This document shows positions 45,179 to 57,075 of a DNA stretch of 64,000 nucleotides, piece after piece; position 1 is the first letter of the stretch; each line of letters starts with the position of its first letter. The notes beneath the pieces are model-generated. The model was not told where the DNA came from. It was given only the letters and a program-made list of their open reading frames with translations, and searched no databases. The stretch lies in assembly GCA_001695595.3 (NCBI GenBank), contig MBPM02000039.1, forward strand, positions 620,001 through 684,000. Direction: 5' to 3'. Origin of the DNA: Plasmopara viticola (lineage: Eukaryota > Oomycota > Peronosporomycetes > Peronosporales > Peronosporaceae). The position numbers were made by a program, and so were the translations under genes.

Positions 45179-48159
45179 TAAGCGGTGTCTCACCCACCGG
45201 ATAAATTTAAGATAAAAATGCATAATAAGCACGATTGACGACTAATTTGCTGTGGAATTATATCGACAGAAACCAATAACTTTGTGTTCTGGTTGCATTG
45301 TTAAATTTATCTAGCACAATCAATTTGTAAAGCTGTTGGGATACCCTATCAAAACAGTAGACTCTTACTTACTCAGTAAATCAACGTTGGTCTGATCTTC
45401 TTTTGTTCATCTCAGTTGTCATTGTTCTTGCATATCTACGATAAATTTGCGCTGTCTTCACTCAGAAGAGGCGATAGGAACCCTAATAAGTCTGCTGGGT
45501 CAATGAAAATGGAGGTGTAATAGTTAACCGAGACAATTTGAATAAGACTAAACAAGAAAGTCGAGTAAATGTGACTGTATCTGAAGGTCTTTGTAAAGGC
45601 CCACATAAGTTTTTTGACACTGCGTATCAAATTGGCCATGTCAATTTAGACTTTAGTTAGACCGGGCGACATTTAAAAAAATATTGCTGTTTTGCTGATC
45701 AAATATATAAATGCCGTTGCAAGACATGAACTCACGCAGAGTATGTTCGATCTGGTTTTGTATGAGTGTTTCAACACAGCGCTAACCACCCGTCGTGTGC
45801 TTTGATTAAGAGGTCGAAGAATCTAGTAGCAAGTATCTTAAGGATCAGAGACGATTAGAATTGACCGATAGAAGATGGCAAAGCTGGTGCTGCCGGCAAA
45901 TTTATTTTTACCAACCTGTCAAAGCTCGATATTTTTCGGAGATACAAAAGTATTTTTGACACCTTACATACGTATGCTTGTATTTTTCCAGAAAAGACTC
46001 GTGAGCCCAAAAATGCTTACGAGGGGTGCAAGCATGACTTACTTAATCTCTACTCCTTAGGGTGGAGCCATTGGTCTATATTGCTTTGCAATCCAGAACT
46101 CGTGCCTTCTTATGTTGTACTCGTCCATCTTAGGGAAATGAAATGACTCCGTACTGTCAACTTTATGCCAGGTTTTTTTCAACCTAAGGAGCATGTTACA
46201 CTTTAAATGTGTTTGTAGATTACTCTTATGCTCTTTCAATATCCCATCACATTATTACAAGTTTGGGTTCAAGTTGCGCTACATCATGATGAAAGTACCA
46301 TATTATAGCAACTGTTGCGTGGCGAGATTTATTCGGATTGACATTTTATAGGGCTTTAGCCTCGAAGAAGCCGTCTCAATTGTCGTCAGAAGAGCTCCAG
46401 AGCGCTTTTCGTCTTAAAAGACACGGATGTTGTCTAATAAACAGCTTTTTGTGATTTTATCACAAGTAATACTGACAACGTCCCCTTTTGAGGCTCAAAA
46501 AGAAGCCTCAATGACGGCTACCACGTCTAAGGAAGAAAGCGTGAATTTATCCAGTTCTGACGCAGAGAAATGGCACGTCAGCCAATTTCCAGTAAATGCT
46601 GAATCGGATCTAGAATATTTATTGTTGATCTTCTCGATTTTGATGCTGTATTTGAATTGGGTCATTCCATTCTCAAGCGGTAAATTCCAGCCCACGCTCA
46701 TTACCGCCTTTATTGCATTAATCGACGCAACCTCCATTTCTTTGGCGTTCAACGCGCACGGCAAAAAAATTATTTCAGTCCATCTTTCGTGAACGGCTTT
46801 GTCAAGCAATCAGACTCAAAGTGGCCAGCTTTGATGCAGCAGGCTTTCTTACCCACCTTCACACTGCAGTGATGACTTGGGGCTTACGTATACAATCTAG
46901 CGCTTTTTTGAGTTTATTAGTAACAAAATCAACGTAAAGCGCTCCACAAAAAACCCATTTATCGCTCCACAAAAAGCCCATATATCTAGAAGTCAGCAAA
47001 AGTCTTAAAGTTTCTGGGCAGCCAGAAAAAACGCTAATACGAAATAACGGATCTTAAGCCATGACTTATACAATTAACTGGTGACAAGTCTAATTAATCG
47101 CAGCCTTTGCTAATTCGATCAGCAATCTCAATCTACGATTAAGACAGCTGATCAACTAAGCCAAGGTCAGCCGAACGAGGTTGCAAGCGTCTTTTTTCTC
47201 ACCTAGAAGCCGGATAAACTCGCACGGGTTCATCGATTAAGACGCATTCATATATGATAAGTATAAGATACACCATACGTTTTACCTCAGTGCGAGTCAG
47301 AAGCGACAGTTCTACTTGGTTGATGTTGCACTTTTAACATCAGTCGTCGGTACTTTTACTTGAGGCTACACCTTTATGGAAGATTTGACTGGTATACTTG
47401 AGGAAGCCACGCTGGCCAAAGCAAAAGTCAGTTATGGTAAAGCAGGCAACTTCAGCAAAAAAATGACAGGTCAACCCTTAAGAGCCAAGCTAATCAAACC
47501 TTACAACTGTTTAGGCACAAAAGCTTGGCGTCTCTAGCTGACCTTACAACCCGAAGGGTTGGCTTAACTAAACTACGCACCAACACGATCGTGCCAGTGG
47601 GTTGTGTATCAGACCACGCACTTTATCTTGATAATCAACATGTACCTTCCATTTTGTAACAGCGCTTGCCTCATCGGCTTACAACCAAGTCCTCCCCACG
47701 AGGTCGAAGGCAAGCTTTGGAAACACATCGCTGAGAAACGCTTAGAAAAGGTTTTAGTTTCCCGACGAACCCATCAGCAGTAGGAAAATGATCGGCTTTG
47801 GCGTAAAGAGGAAATTTGTGCATCGAGTGCTGATTGAGGCCAGTTTTAATTAGCTGACTGATGCGTTTGAAAATAGCGGCCAAACCAAGTCATTTTATCT
47901 CGACTGGCTAACGCGATGGCTATAAACATCCCTGAGGTAAATAAAAAATCTGGCTCTAAAATTAATAGCATAAAGTCATTTCTTATCTTTGAGATGGGCA
48001 AGTTTGACTTAGTCCTGGCTAAAAAACACGAATACTGAATTAGTTAATGAGACAAAGGAATAGAGTAGCCAATAAATTTCATGCACGAGGGTTTTCGTAA
48101 TTTTTTGTTTTTACCTCAGGCGTACCATTGCATAAGTTTTCTCAAAAAGAAGCCTATGC
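45179..48159. other. AT-rich intergenic region without a recognised gene
   Basis: About 3 kb. The most open stretch, 46427-46809, reads in both directions (121 codons +, 104 codons -). It has no domain and no homologue within the window, so I do not call it. A roughly 60 bp piece near 47510-47570 resembles 19650-19710 (ttaggcac, then gctgaccttacaac), which suggests another worn copy of the segment flanking the beta-trefoil genes. Confidence 0.5.
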
Positions 48160-48488
48160 GAAGCTCGGAAAAGGTTGAGGGTGACGCCCTCCTTCCAAGC
48201 GCGGGGGCTAAATGCTCGCGCGCTTCGGGCAGGTGCTCTCGGGCATCTGCAGGTCTCTAACGAGTCTCACCCTCGACGCGACGGTCTCCAGCACCAGGGC
48301 GCCACCTGGGCCCTTACCAAGTCAGAGCTAATCAAAGTAATGAAAGACCCTCACGACCTCGGTGCTAGCTGCACTGCCCACCAAACGAGACCTGACGTAT
48401 GCGGACACCACTCTATGCCGTGGACTAGCCAGACTGAGCCTAGCACGTGCAAAACTTGGCAACGCGATAACGTAATACAATACAATAC
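48160..48488 (+). mobile_element. Short LINE-derived non-autonomous retroelement, copy C
   Basis: An exact 10 bp target duplication (aagcctatgc) lies at 48150-48159 and 48489-48498. The structure is the same as copies A and B, with its own substitutions (gttgagggtg, ggcccttacc, gctagctgcac, caccaaacg). The tail is an ACAAT-type repeat. Confidence 0.85.
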
Positions 48489-48498
48489 AAGCCTATGC

Positions 48499-51259
48499 TA
48501 ATTGACTTACGAAAAATAAAGGTGGATGTCTATACTGATTCCTTCTTGAAAACAGATGTAACGATGTCTTCAATAACCACATTTGCCCAAATGAAAGTAC
48601 AATGGTAGCATCGTCTGGTATAGAGGACTATCGAGTCTACTACCATTTATATTCTGTTCTATATGCGGGTAACATCGTTTACAAGTCAGTAACACTGTAT
48701 GACCAAGATCAGGGATCAACGATTTACAAGCAGGTAATATAGTTTCCAAGGCATGGTGGACATCAGGTGTACCGAGAAGAGCTGGTACCTAGCTCTGCTA
48801 GAAATGTAACATATAATTGATTTGGTATATGCTTGTATAAAGGTTACTTGGATTTGGTGTCTAGCTGAAAGTTAATATTTGATTTCAATAAGTTTATTAG
48901 ATTTAATTTTTTTTGAGCTATGTGGGGCGCGGTATTAATACTATGCATAGCTACGAAGTACTATGACACCAAGCATAGGGCACTGTATATGAGCAGTATA
49001 AGTTTGCTGATACTTCTTGGCCGAAAAGCCAAGTAGCTGACCATTTGATTTCAGGTGAATTTAATGTCACTATGGCCTCTGAAATGGATCAAGATCGTCC
49101 TTTACTATATTCTCGTGAAAAAAAATAGGCATGCTGTAGAATCTAAAATCTTTACATTCGTCACCGACTTTCGGCGCTCACAAAAGGGGCGGAAATTGTT
49201 GGCTAGGTCATGTTTGTTATAAGCTGAATGGTGCAGCGCGCTGCGCGGACATACTTTCCAAGAAAAGCTATGTTTACAATAGGTCTTGGTGTACACAGTA
49301 CAATCGACTGGATCTTATAGTCGGCTACCTACGATTTAGAATGGTGAAGTAGGATATGAAACAGATCCTCAAAAATTAAAAGCCGTCTATGACATGTTAA
49401 AAATAAGGCTTGAGGAAGCTACTAGTCCAACAAAGACTTTCGCACAATCATAGTGCTGGCTAGGCGGATCTCACAAAGCTTTTGTCATACAGATATAAAA
49501 AAGATACCGAGAGAGCTAGTACAAAAAGGATTTTGATAACATAAGGAAGGCTTTTAGCATGCACTTGCTCTGGCTTTGACAAATAAGACAAAGCATGTCA
49601 CGTCGTTTTTATGCGCGTATATCTTGATTAAGGTGAACAGTATAGAGATCTTTCACTTCAGCCCAGGCAAAAACGGAACGGCCTCATTCTCGACAAGGGT
49701 AATTGCACTTTTATTATTTCTTAGTGATTTGTGTAGTATATAGTCTAAAAATTGGTGATGACAGTGGTCAACCTGCCCGAATCTTTAACGATAATCATAT
49801 GTTCGTAGCTTCTCGCGGAATTAGTCTTCTGTGCCGCCATATCCGAAAAGGTGAATTAAGTATTTATATAGTTTATTATCATACTTATTTTGAAATTTGA
49901 TGTTATAAGCATGACGAATTTAATGTCCTTTCTGGTACCCTTTTGCGTAAAAACAAAGTGAGTCATTCACATCAGCAGTCGTTTGACGAAATTAATCATC
50001 AGGCTTATTGGACAGGTATAATCGAAGCCTTCAATGCGTTTCTAGTTTGCATGCGAAAATACCAAAATTGAGTGAATTGAGCCTTCGGAAGAACTTGCGA
50101 TCATAAGCAGCCGATGATCTTTATGAGCTCTATAAACATATCCCAAGCCGTCATCTTTGAACCTTCTGGAGGCATTTGATGCTCAAGTTAGCGGCCATAT
50201 GAGTCAAATTACGGTCTCTACACACTGATAACCATTTAATTGGTTACCAATGTGAGGGCCTGTGGGAACGTCAAATTCCCAAGTCAAACGTCAGCTAGTT
50301 TACGTAGCCCGCCTGTACCGTAAAATCTTTAAATGTGCGTATGTCTTGTATATGTATTTAGTTTATAAAAAATAATGGCCGCGTGAGCATTGTGCCGCCT
50401 AGAATGATTGTGCATTTGGCTCCTGTTCCAATAATTACAACTGTGTGACGAATAACTAGCCTGCATCTCAAATTTTGAGGACTATCGGACACGTCAGTGT
50501 CATACAGGGACCCGTGTTAGGTGTTGCGTTTAAGTTTAAAATGGTGACCCGCTTGCCGATGTTAGAAACAAGTCATTTACAGAGAGTCGGACAGACAAAA
50601 CGAGGCAGCTATGTATCAGGAAAGTGCTGTACAATCCGTGCGCTAAGGCTCTACATCTTTAAGCTTATAGGTATTTGTGGCTGAGTTTTCACTCAATGAT
50701 GGTGCCGGCAATTTACACGCATAACACCATTTGACGTAAAAGTGACATCACTTTATGTTATCCTTCGAAGCGTGAAGGTAAGGGAGGAGGCTCAGAAAAC
50801 CTTCCCCCCCTAAGCGTCTAACTTGACGATAGTTTGCTTACTAAAAACATTCCTGACTTTGCAAATGTCGGCTAAAAATTTTACTTGGCAAGGGATACGA
50901 TTGCATCTGGATAAAGTATTGGTGGATTTTGGCACTCGAAAGTGTATGTTTTTTTTAAGATAATGGATTTCGTCTAAAAATACCTTTTCTAAGTCGTGGC
51001 CTATTGTATTCGCTACATCATCCCTTCTTTAAGTGTAATGAAATCTATTTATCTACATCATCCCGCCTTAACTGAACCGCTCTAAGCAGATAGACTAAAA
51101 CTTAGAGCCGGATGACTTAAGGACTATTTTTCGCCAATATCAGACATGATATGTGTTTTTTCTCTTTTTTTTCTCTTTTCTTCTTCAAGTACTATTTTGC
51201 CAGTATCGTTTTGACACCAACCGTTGAAAGCGCATATAGATAATTACCCGACGATATAG
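48499..51259. other. AT-rich intergenic region without a recognised gene
   Basis: About 2.8 kb in which I see no gene, RNA or intact mobile element. A pyrimidine-rich tract lies at about 51155-51190. Short frames (49105-49296, 49703-49900, 50475-50684) have no domains. Confidence 0.55.
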
Positions 51260-51405
51260 TGTTAAAATTACACCGCTGAATGCATGTTGAACAGGTGGAT
51301 GGCTTCACAGTAATTACAAGTCCGTCACAAATAAAAATTACATATGGTAGCCGTTCATTGGTCAGGATAAATATATTTACTTCGGTTTCTACTTTCTACT
51401 CAACA
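51260..51405 (+). repeat. Left LTR of the copia element
   Basis: 146 bp, beginning tgttaaaattacaccg and ending tctactcaaca. It aligns end to end with 55712-55856. An AT-rich segment with ataaatatattt may include the promoter. Confidence 0.92.
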
Positions 51406-51453
51406 GGTTAACAGCCGCAAACAACAGCCTCGCATCACCACACCTTCGCCACC

Positions 51454-52248
51454 ATGACTACCAAGCGCACCGAAGTCCTCCTAGGAGATGGTAGCTACTA
51501 CCATTGGGAGTTCGACATGAGGATGGCCATCGCAAGAAAAGGGCTTCTGGGATACATTATGAGCGCGAAGGACGAGAGCGAAATAACGGAGACGTGGCTC
51601 GTGAATGACGCCAAGGCATTCGGTATATTTGCCCAGGGCGTCGAGATTCAACACCAGACCAAGATACGGTCTGCTACTCGTGCCTTGGAGGCATGGGGAA
51701 CGCTTCGCGATTTCTACCATCGTTCCACTCTGCACAACCGTGTCACGATGACACGGCGCCTTCATGAGTTTTAGACGGAGAGTGGCACTCGCATGGTGGA
51801 ACATCTGGACGCGTTCGATGAGCTGGTCGTGGGACTTCAGACGACGGGAGAGCCGATGGATGAATCAACACAGCTAGTGGCGCTTCTGAGCAGCTTGCCG
51901 GCGGAATATGAAATGATTTCTTTTATCGTGGAGAACGCCAAGGACATCACTCTGATCGAAGTCAAGGAGGAGCTGTTGAAGGAGTCAGACATATTACAGA
52001 AGAAGGAAGCAAGTGAGAATGCGTTTTGGGCCATAGACAATGATGGACGGATCAAGGGCAGACGAGGAAGTGGCCGCAAGAGTTACGCGCCACGCAAGGG
52101 CGGCGGCTTTCAGGGAAACTGCTTCAATTGTGACCAGAATGGTCGTATGAAACGGGACTGTCCAGCTGCTGAGAGCCGTTCCAGAAACCGTTGTAGCGGT
52201 AGTGATGCAGTGTTTGCTGTGGGGGACAAGTGCTGTCTTCAGTGCTAA
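51454..52248 (+). pseudogene. Copia gag remnant
   Basis: One frame runs from the ATG at 51454 to a TAA at 52246, interrupted by a TAG at 51772-51774 after residue 106. The N-terminal half has the copia Gag (UBN2-like) pattern. The nucleocapsid zinc knuckle near 52120-52160 reads C-FN-C-DQNG-R-MKRD-C, so the zinc-binding histidine is replaced by arginine. The protein would normally package element RNA, but this copy is broken by the internal stop and the altered knuckle. The frame stops exactly where the tRNA-like insertion begins, and the same frame continues after it. Confidence 0.85.
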
Positions 52249-52329
52249 GACAGCTTGGCCGAGCGATTAAGGCGATAGTCTCGAAATCTATTGGGGTAAT
52301 CCGCGTGAGTTCAAGTCTCACAGCTGTCG
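52249..52329 (+). tRNA. tRNA-Ser(CGA)-like sequence inside the copia element
   Basis: An 81-nt sequence folds as a serine tRNA. The acceptor stem is GACAGCT with AGCTGTC and discriminator G. The D arm is GCC-loop-GGC. The anticodon loop is CTCGAAA with anticodon CGA at 52282-52284. A long class II variable arm is present, and the T arm is GTGAG-TTCAAGT-CTCAC. A-box- and B-box-like promoters are present (TGGCCGAGCGA, AGTTCAAGTCT). One T-T mismatch closes the anticodon stem, and the variable arm looks shortened, so it may be a pseudogene. No T-run follows directly; the first tttt is about 40 nt downstream. It sits exactly between gag and pol and its length is a multiple of three, which suggests insertion of a tRNA copy. 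Confidence 0.75.
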
Positions 52330-52332
52330 ATT

Positions 52333-55300
52333 TGTGAAGGCTGCAAAAAGTCACATCTGCTGAAAAATAGTTTTATCTACAAAGCATTGCCCAGCAATAA
52401 GCAATCAGTAAGCTGGCTAATTGACAGTGGTGCGACGTCACACATGACCCCTCACCGAAGTGACTTGATCGACTTCAAGCAACTTAAAGACGACGTCAAG
52501 CTAACAATTGCAGATGGCAGAAAGTTACGCGACGAGGAGCTGGAACGGTGAAGCTTATCGGCTTAGATGGAAGACGCATATCGATGATAGACGTGTTGCT
52601 TATCCCTTGACTTGACAGACGTCTACTGTCGGTAGGAAAGCTTGCCGAACGTTGACTAAGTGTGGAGTTTCAGCGTGCTTTGTGCACCATTTGGGACAAG
52701 AACGAAGCTTTAGCAACAGGGACAAGAAATGGGAAAGCTTACACACTGGATTCTCAGCAAGAGGAGGCACGATTAGTGCAATTCTCGGGAGCTGATAGTC
52801 AGTGGGAGTTATGGCACGCTCGTATGGGACATCCAAGTGAGGACGTTTTAGTGAAGACAATCCGATCCACAGAAGGTATTCCTGCGCTAAAACAAGGTAT
52901 CAAGACCCTGTGTGGTGGATGCATGAAGGGCAAGCAGACGATCGAAGCCTTTCCAGGACGCTTCATGACAAAGACATCACGTGTATTGGAATAAGTTCAC
53001 ACAGACGTGATGGGACCCATAAAGACACTTTCGAAAGGAGGTTCTAAATACATTTTGACTTTTGTGGATGATTATTCACGGTATGTGGTGGCTTACTTTA
53101 TGGCAAAGAAGAGTGAAGTTGCCGACAAGATCAAGATGTTCAAAGCACTGCATGAGAATCAATGAGGAACCCGTATCAAGTGCCTGCGTTTGGACAACGG
53201 AACGGAGTTTGTCAACAAAACAATTACGGATTTATGTCAGCGGAACGGTATCATACATCAGCGTACAGTACCATACAGTCCCCAACCAATTGGAATTGCA
53301 GAACGAATGAACCGTACGATAATGGAAAAGGCACGGAGCATGATACACTACAAGTGTGTTCCGACATGTTGGTGGGCAGAGGCAGTAAGCACTGCGATGT
53401 ACCTGATCAACCGCTCTCCTAATACAATGCACCCAAATAACACCTAATATGAACTGGGATTCAAGATGAATCCTCGGATGGATCATCTTAGGGTGTTTGG
53501 GTCTCTTGGATATGCGCACGTTGACCTAGTGAGGAGGACGAAGCTCGAAGCCAAAAGCTTTAAGTGCATGTTCCTTGGTTATGCCGAAGACACCAAGGGA
53601 TACCGAGTTTACGCATTGGAGAAAGACAAGATATCAGTGTCACGGTCGGTGAAGCTGGACGAGCGTGAAGTGGGCGGCATCTACGAGACGCAACTGCCCA
53701 AGCAAATAAAATTGATACGCGTTACCAAAGACAACGATGAAAGTGCTGTGTCCGGGCCGACAGAACACCAACAAGATCAAGATGAACCTATGGAGTGTAA
53801 AGCAGAAGATGATATTCCAGATGATCCAATGAATGAGGAGGAGTCCGACACAAATGAGTCAAATGTCGAGATGCTTCGATTACCCACCTCAGTACACGCT
53901 GAACTGACAGAGTACAGAACTCGTACACTGGATGCACAGGAAGATCGATTGGTATTTCGACCGCAAGTGGAACGTTCAAGGCGTACACATGAACCAATGT
54001 TGTTGTTGGCAAACGGATCAGATGCTGATGAAAGTCTGGAAGTAAGCAATGGACCACCATCTTCAAAGCGTGCAAGGATTGATGAAGACGGCCTTATAGC
54101 TGAAGGTATTCTAGGGTTGAGTGTTGGTGAAGAATCAGACTTGCCTACCACGTATGCGCAGGCAATGTCTAGTGACGAGGCAGAACAGTGGCGACAAGCG
54201 ATGGACGCCGAATTATAGTCGCATCACCAAAACAAACAATGGACACTCGTTCCACGAGATCAATTGGACGTACAATTGGATGCCGCTGGGTCTTTGCTAA
54301 GAATCGTGACCAGAATGAATGTGTTGTGCGCTACAAAGCACGATTGGTGGCTAGAGATTTCAAGCAGAAATCCCGCGTGGATTTCTTCGAGACTTACTCT
54401 CCATTGGCCACCATGAACTCAATTCGAGTTGTACTCGCAGTGTGTGCGGCATTAGGCTACAAAATGGAACAGCCGGACGTCGACACCGCCTTTCTCAACT
54501 GTGTGCTGTCGTATCGTGTTCACATGGGCGTTCCGATTGGTGTCAAGGGAGCTCAAGGATTTGCGTGTCAGCTGAACAAAGCTATATATGGACTCAAGCA
54601 AGCTGCAAGCGCTTGGAACAAGACGATCGATCACGTCTTCAAGAAGAACGATTTTGAAAGTTGTGGAGCGGATCAATGCGTCTACGTGAAGAAAGTGAAA
54701 GAAGGTTTTGTGTACGTATGTCTTTATGTCGATGATATGATCATTGCAGCCAAGACGAGCGACGCTAAAAGGTGTTTTCAAGATGATGGATCTCGGTATG
54801 GCAAAGTTCATCTTGGGCATGGAGATCGACCACGACATGACAGCTTCCACACTAACGATCAAGCAAACACGCTACATTAGCGACGTGGCTGAGCGATTTG
54901 GACAGAAAAATGCCAAGAACGTCGACAATCCGTGTACGTTTGGTCTCAAGCTGTCAACATCACAGTCACCGAGTACAGCAGCTGAGCGTTCGGAGATGTG
55001 GTCAAGACCATACCGCTCACAAATTGGATGTCTGCTATATGTTACAACTTGCACTCGGCCGGACGTCGCATACATCGTGACAAAACTGTCTCGATTTCTC
55101 GAGAATCCGGGGTTACCACATTGGAGCGCCGCAATTCGTGTATTGCGCTACTTAAATTCGACACGTCATCACGGGATCGTTTACCAAAGAGGGACGGAAA
55201 AGGTGATTGTTGAAGCTTTTTCGGATGTTGACTGGGGTAGCAACACCGATGGCAGACGGTCTGTCTCAGGTGTGCTGATTAACATTGGGAAAGCTCCGGT

Positions 55301-55699
55301 TGTATTCAAGTCCAAGATTAGAGAACCATTGCACTAAGTTCCGCAGAAGCAGAGCATATGGCGCCAAGCTTGTGCACACAAGAAGTGCTTTGGGCGCGCG
55401 CAATTCTCAAGGACATGGGTCAAGAACAAGTGGGATGCACGCAAATATGGGAAGACAAACAAGGTGCGATAGCTTTGGCAAACAACGCGGGCTACCACGC
55501 ACGTACAAAGCACGTATACATCAGACATCACTTTATTCGGGAGAATGTTCAGAATGGATTACTCAAGATTGGCTACATTGATACGAAGAGTCAGCTTGCA
55601 GATATGCTAACCAAGGCACTTGGAACCAAGATGCTGAAGTATCTGCGCGAAGACTCCGAGATCAAGACCAAGTCAGCAACAAAGGACACACAGCACTAG
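52333..55699 (+). pseudogene. Copia pol remnant (protease, integrase, RT, RNase H)
   Basis: Pieces in order: protease with WLIDSGATSHM (about 52411-52443); GAG-pre-integrase with WELWHARMGHPS and CGGCMKGK (52800-52930); integrase core with HTDVMGP, LDNGTEF and GIAERMN (52995-53320); a variable acidic linker (53700-54180); reverse transcriptase with WVFAKNRD, ETYSPLATMNS, IYGLKQAAS and YVDDMI (54280-54750); then RT connection and RNase H with EAFSDVDWGS and IALANNAGYHARTKHV (to 55650). Frame breaks occur at about 52545, 52640, 54220-54240, 54770 and 55335, and in-frame stops at 52992, 53163, 53445 and 54216. No functional polyprotein is possible. Confidence 0.9.
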
Positions 55700-55711
55700 C
55701 GGTGAGTGGAA

Positions 55712-55856
55712 GTGTTAAAATTACACCGCTGAATGCATGTTGAACAGGTGGATGCCTTCACAGTAATTTCAAGTACGTCACAATTATAATTCCATATGGT
55801 AGCCGTTCATTGGTCAGGATAAATATATTCACTTCATTTCTACTTTCTACTTAACA
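55712..55856 (+). repeat. Right LTR of the copia element
   Basis: 145 bp, beginning tgttaaaattacaccg and ending tctacttaaca. About ten differences from the left LTR, including one small indel. Confidence 0.92.
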
Positions 55857-56570
55857 CATATTAGTGGTTGTAGACAATATTAGTTGTCGGATCGTTATCT
55901 GAACAAGGTCGAATGAGGAAATAATGATGCGAATAGGTCTATTGGAAATTAAAGGACTGGAGGCTCGGAGATTGATAATTCATAGGACCTCTAAGGTGGG
56001 TGCGTTGACATTGTCGTAAGAGTGTCTATGGATGAATCGTGCTTTTGAAGTTTTGACCTTGGATAGGCTTAGCTATCTATGGAGAATTAACAAAGCTCGG
56101 TTCTGTATTTGCAATTTATAAATCTTGCTAATGGCAGATGCAGAAAAGAATTAAAGAATCCTGTTACCGCACGCAAATTCTGCGCGGCCTTTTCAAATCT
56201 GACGAAGCTGAGCACCAAAGACAAATTTGTTTTGTATCCGAAAAACGGGAGAGATGCGATCGAGTGTATATGATAAAGCATACGACAGTGCTTTATCGCG
56301 TAGCTCAGCACCCTCAGGCTGGCCGCTTGCGTGCGGTATTTGTGGATGTGGGCCCAGCGTCTATCGAGTCGACGCTTGCTTTCTCAAAGTGTCGCAAATT
56401 TTTGTTGCAGGCAGAGTGTATGAGCAAAAAGGCATTCAGCTTTTTATTTTTTGATTGGGAGCCGCTGATCAGACCCTTAAACACAGTACCCCTAAGCTAT
56501 AATAACGATTTCTGATTGGCCCATTGGTGTAGGCTATAGAATATTTGCAATGCAAAAATCCTCATACGTG

Positions 56571-56950
56571 TGGAAGCTGTTAATTTGATAACGATCGCGA
56601 CAGAAAACCATTGTTTTCAGAAGCAGGTTTCAATATCAATTAGCATGAACGAGCAATCATTCAAGTATCAACAGACTAAGCAGGGTATATCAAGAGCATC
56701 AAGGTTGATCTCTACATTTCGATAAGCAACAAAAACATCAATGAGCTCATGCCACGATGCGGCTCGCACAATCTTGATGCTCTCGGCACTGTCGATGATT
56801 GTGGACATTCTGCTCAGTCTTCTAATACTGAGTATTAGGAGACCGAGCAGAGTGTCTTCAAATTCAAGAGTTTTCACGTATGAAAGGAAGCTGATAATTT
56901 AATAACGATCGCGACAAAAGATCATTGTTCTAAGAAGCAGGTTTATAATA
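56571..56950. repeat. Pair of direct repeats (about 70 bp) around a unique centre
   Basis: The two copies (about 56571-56640 and 56874-56950) share taacgatcgcgaca, cattgtt and agaagcaggttt, with small differences. They may be the ends of a small unclassified element or a local duplication. The hairpin at 56804-56856 lies between them. Confidence 0.55.
56804..56856. repeat. Long imperfect hairpin
   Basis: Two 26-nt arms (56804-56829 and 56831-56856) are inverted copies with four mismatches, separated by one base. Shared core blocks are ctgctc and ctaatact. It does not look like a simple terminator, as no T-run follows. Confidence 0.65.
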
Positions 56951-57075
56951 TGGGCTAAAAACCTTGCACTAGGGTTTAGGGTTTAGAGGCAAGCGGTTCC
57001 TTGTCACTTTTGGTGGCAAAGTATTTATATAACGATACAGAGGTTTATGACAAAACATAATAGTATCTTTAAGAG

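Larger units (their letters stand above)
51260..55856 (+). mobile_element. Decayed Ty1/copia LTR retrotransposon
   Basis: Two direct LTRs of 146 and 145 bp (TG..CA ends) enclose gag, protease, integrase, reverse transcriptase and RNase H in the copia order. The LTRs differ at about ten positions, so the insertion is not recent. A purine-rich tract (ggtgagtggaag) precedes the right LTR. Sequence after the left LTR starts ggttaacagcc and may be the primer site, but no tRNA match can be proven. The flanking pentamers (tatag and catat) do not match. Several stops and frame changes make it non-functional. Confidence 0.92.
55857..57075. other. Intergenic region with small repeats, no recognised gene
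   Basis: It contains a direct repeat (about 56571-56640 and 56874-56950), a long hairpin (56804-56856) and two TTTAGGG units (56971-56986). The frame at 56138-56515 (125 codons) and the minus frame at 56668-56877 have no recognisable domains and are not called. Confidence 0.55.

Noticed and set aside
46427..46809. Overlapping frames on both strands (121 and 104 codons)
   Set aside because: Both read as plausible protein but neither has a motif, intron signals or a relative in the window. The strand cannot be decided.
51230..55870. Target-site duplication for the copia element
   Set aside because: The five bases outside the LTRs (tatag and catat) do not match. The duplication may have mutated, or the ends may have recombined, so none is claimed.
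56138..56515. 125-codon frame between the copia element and the prenyltransferase gene
   Set aside because: No domain, signal peptide or conserved neighbour. It overlaps a minus-strand frame of similar quality.
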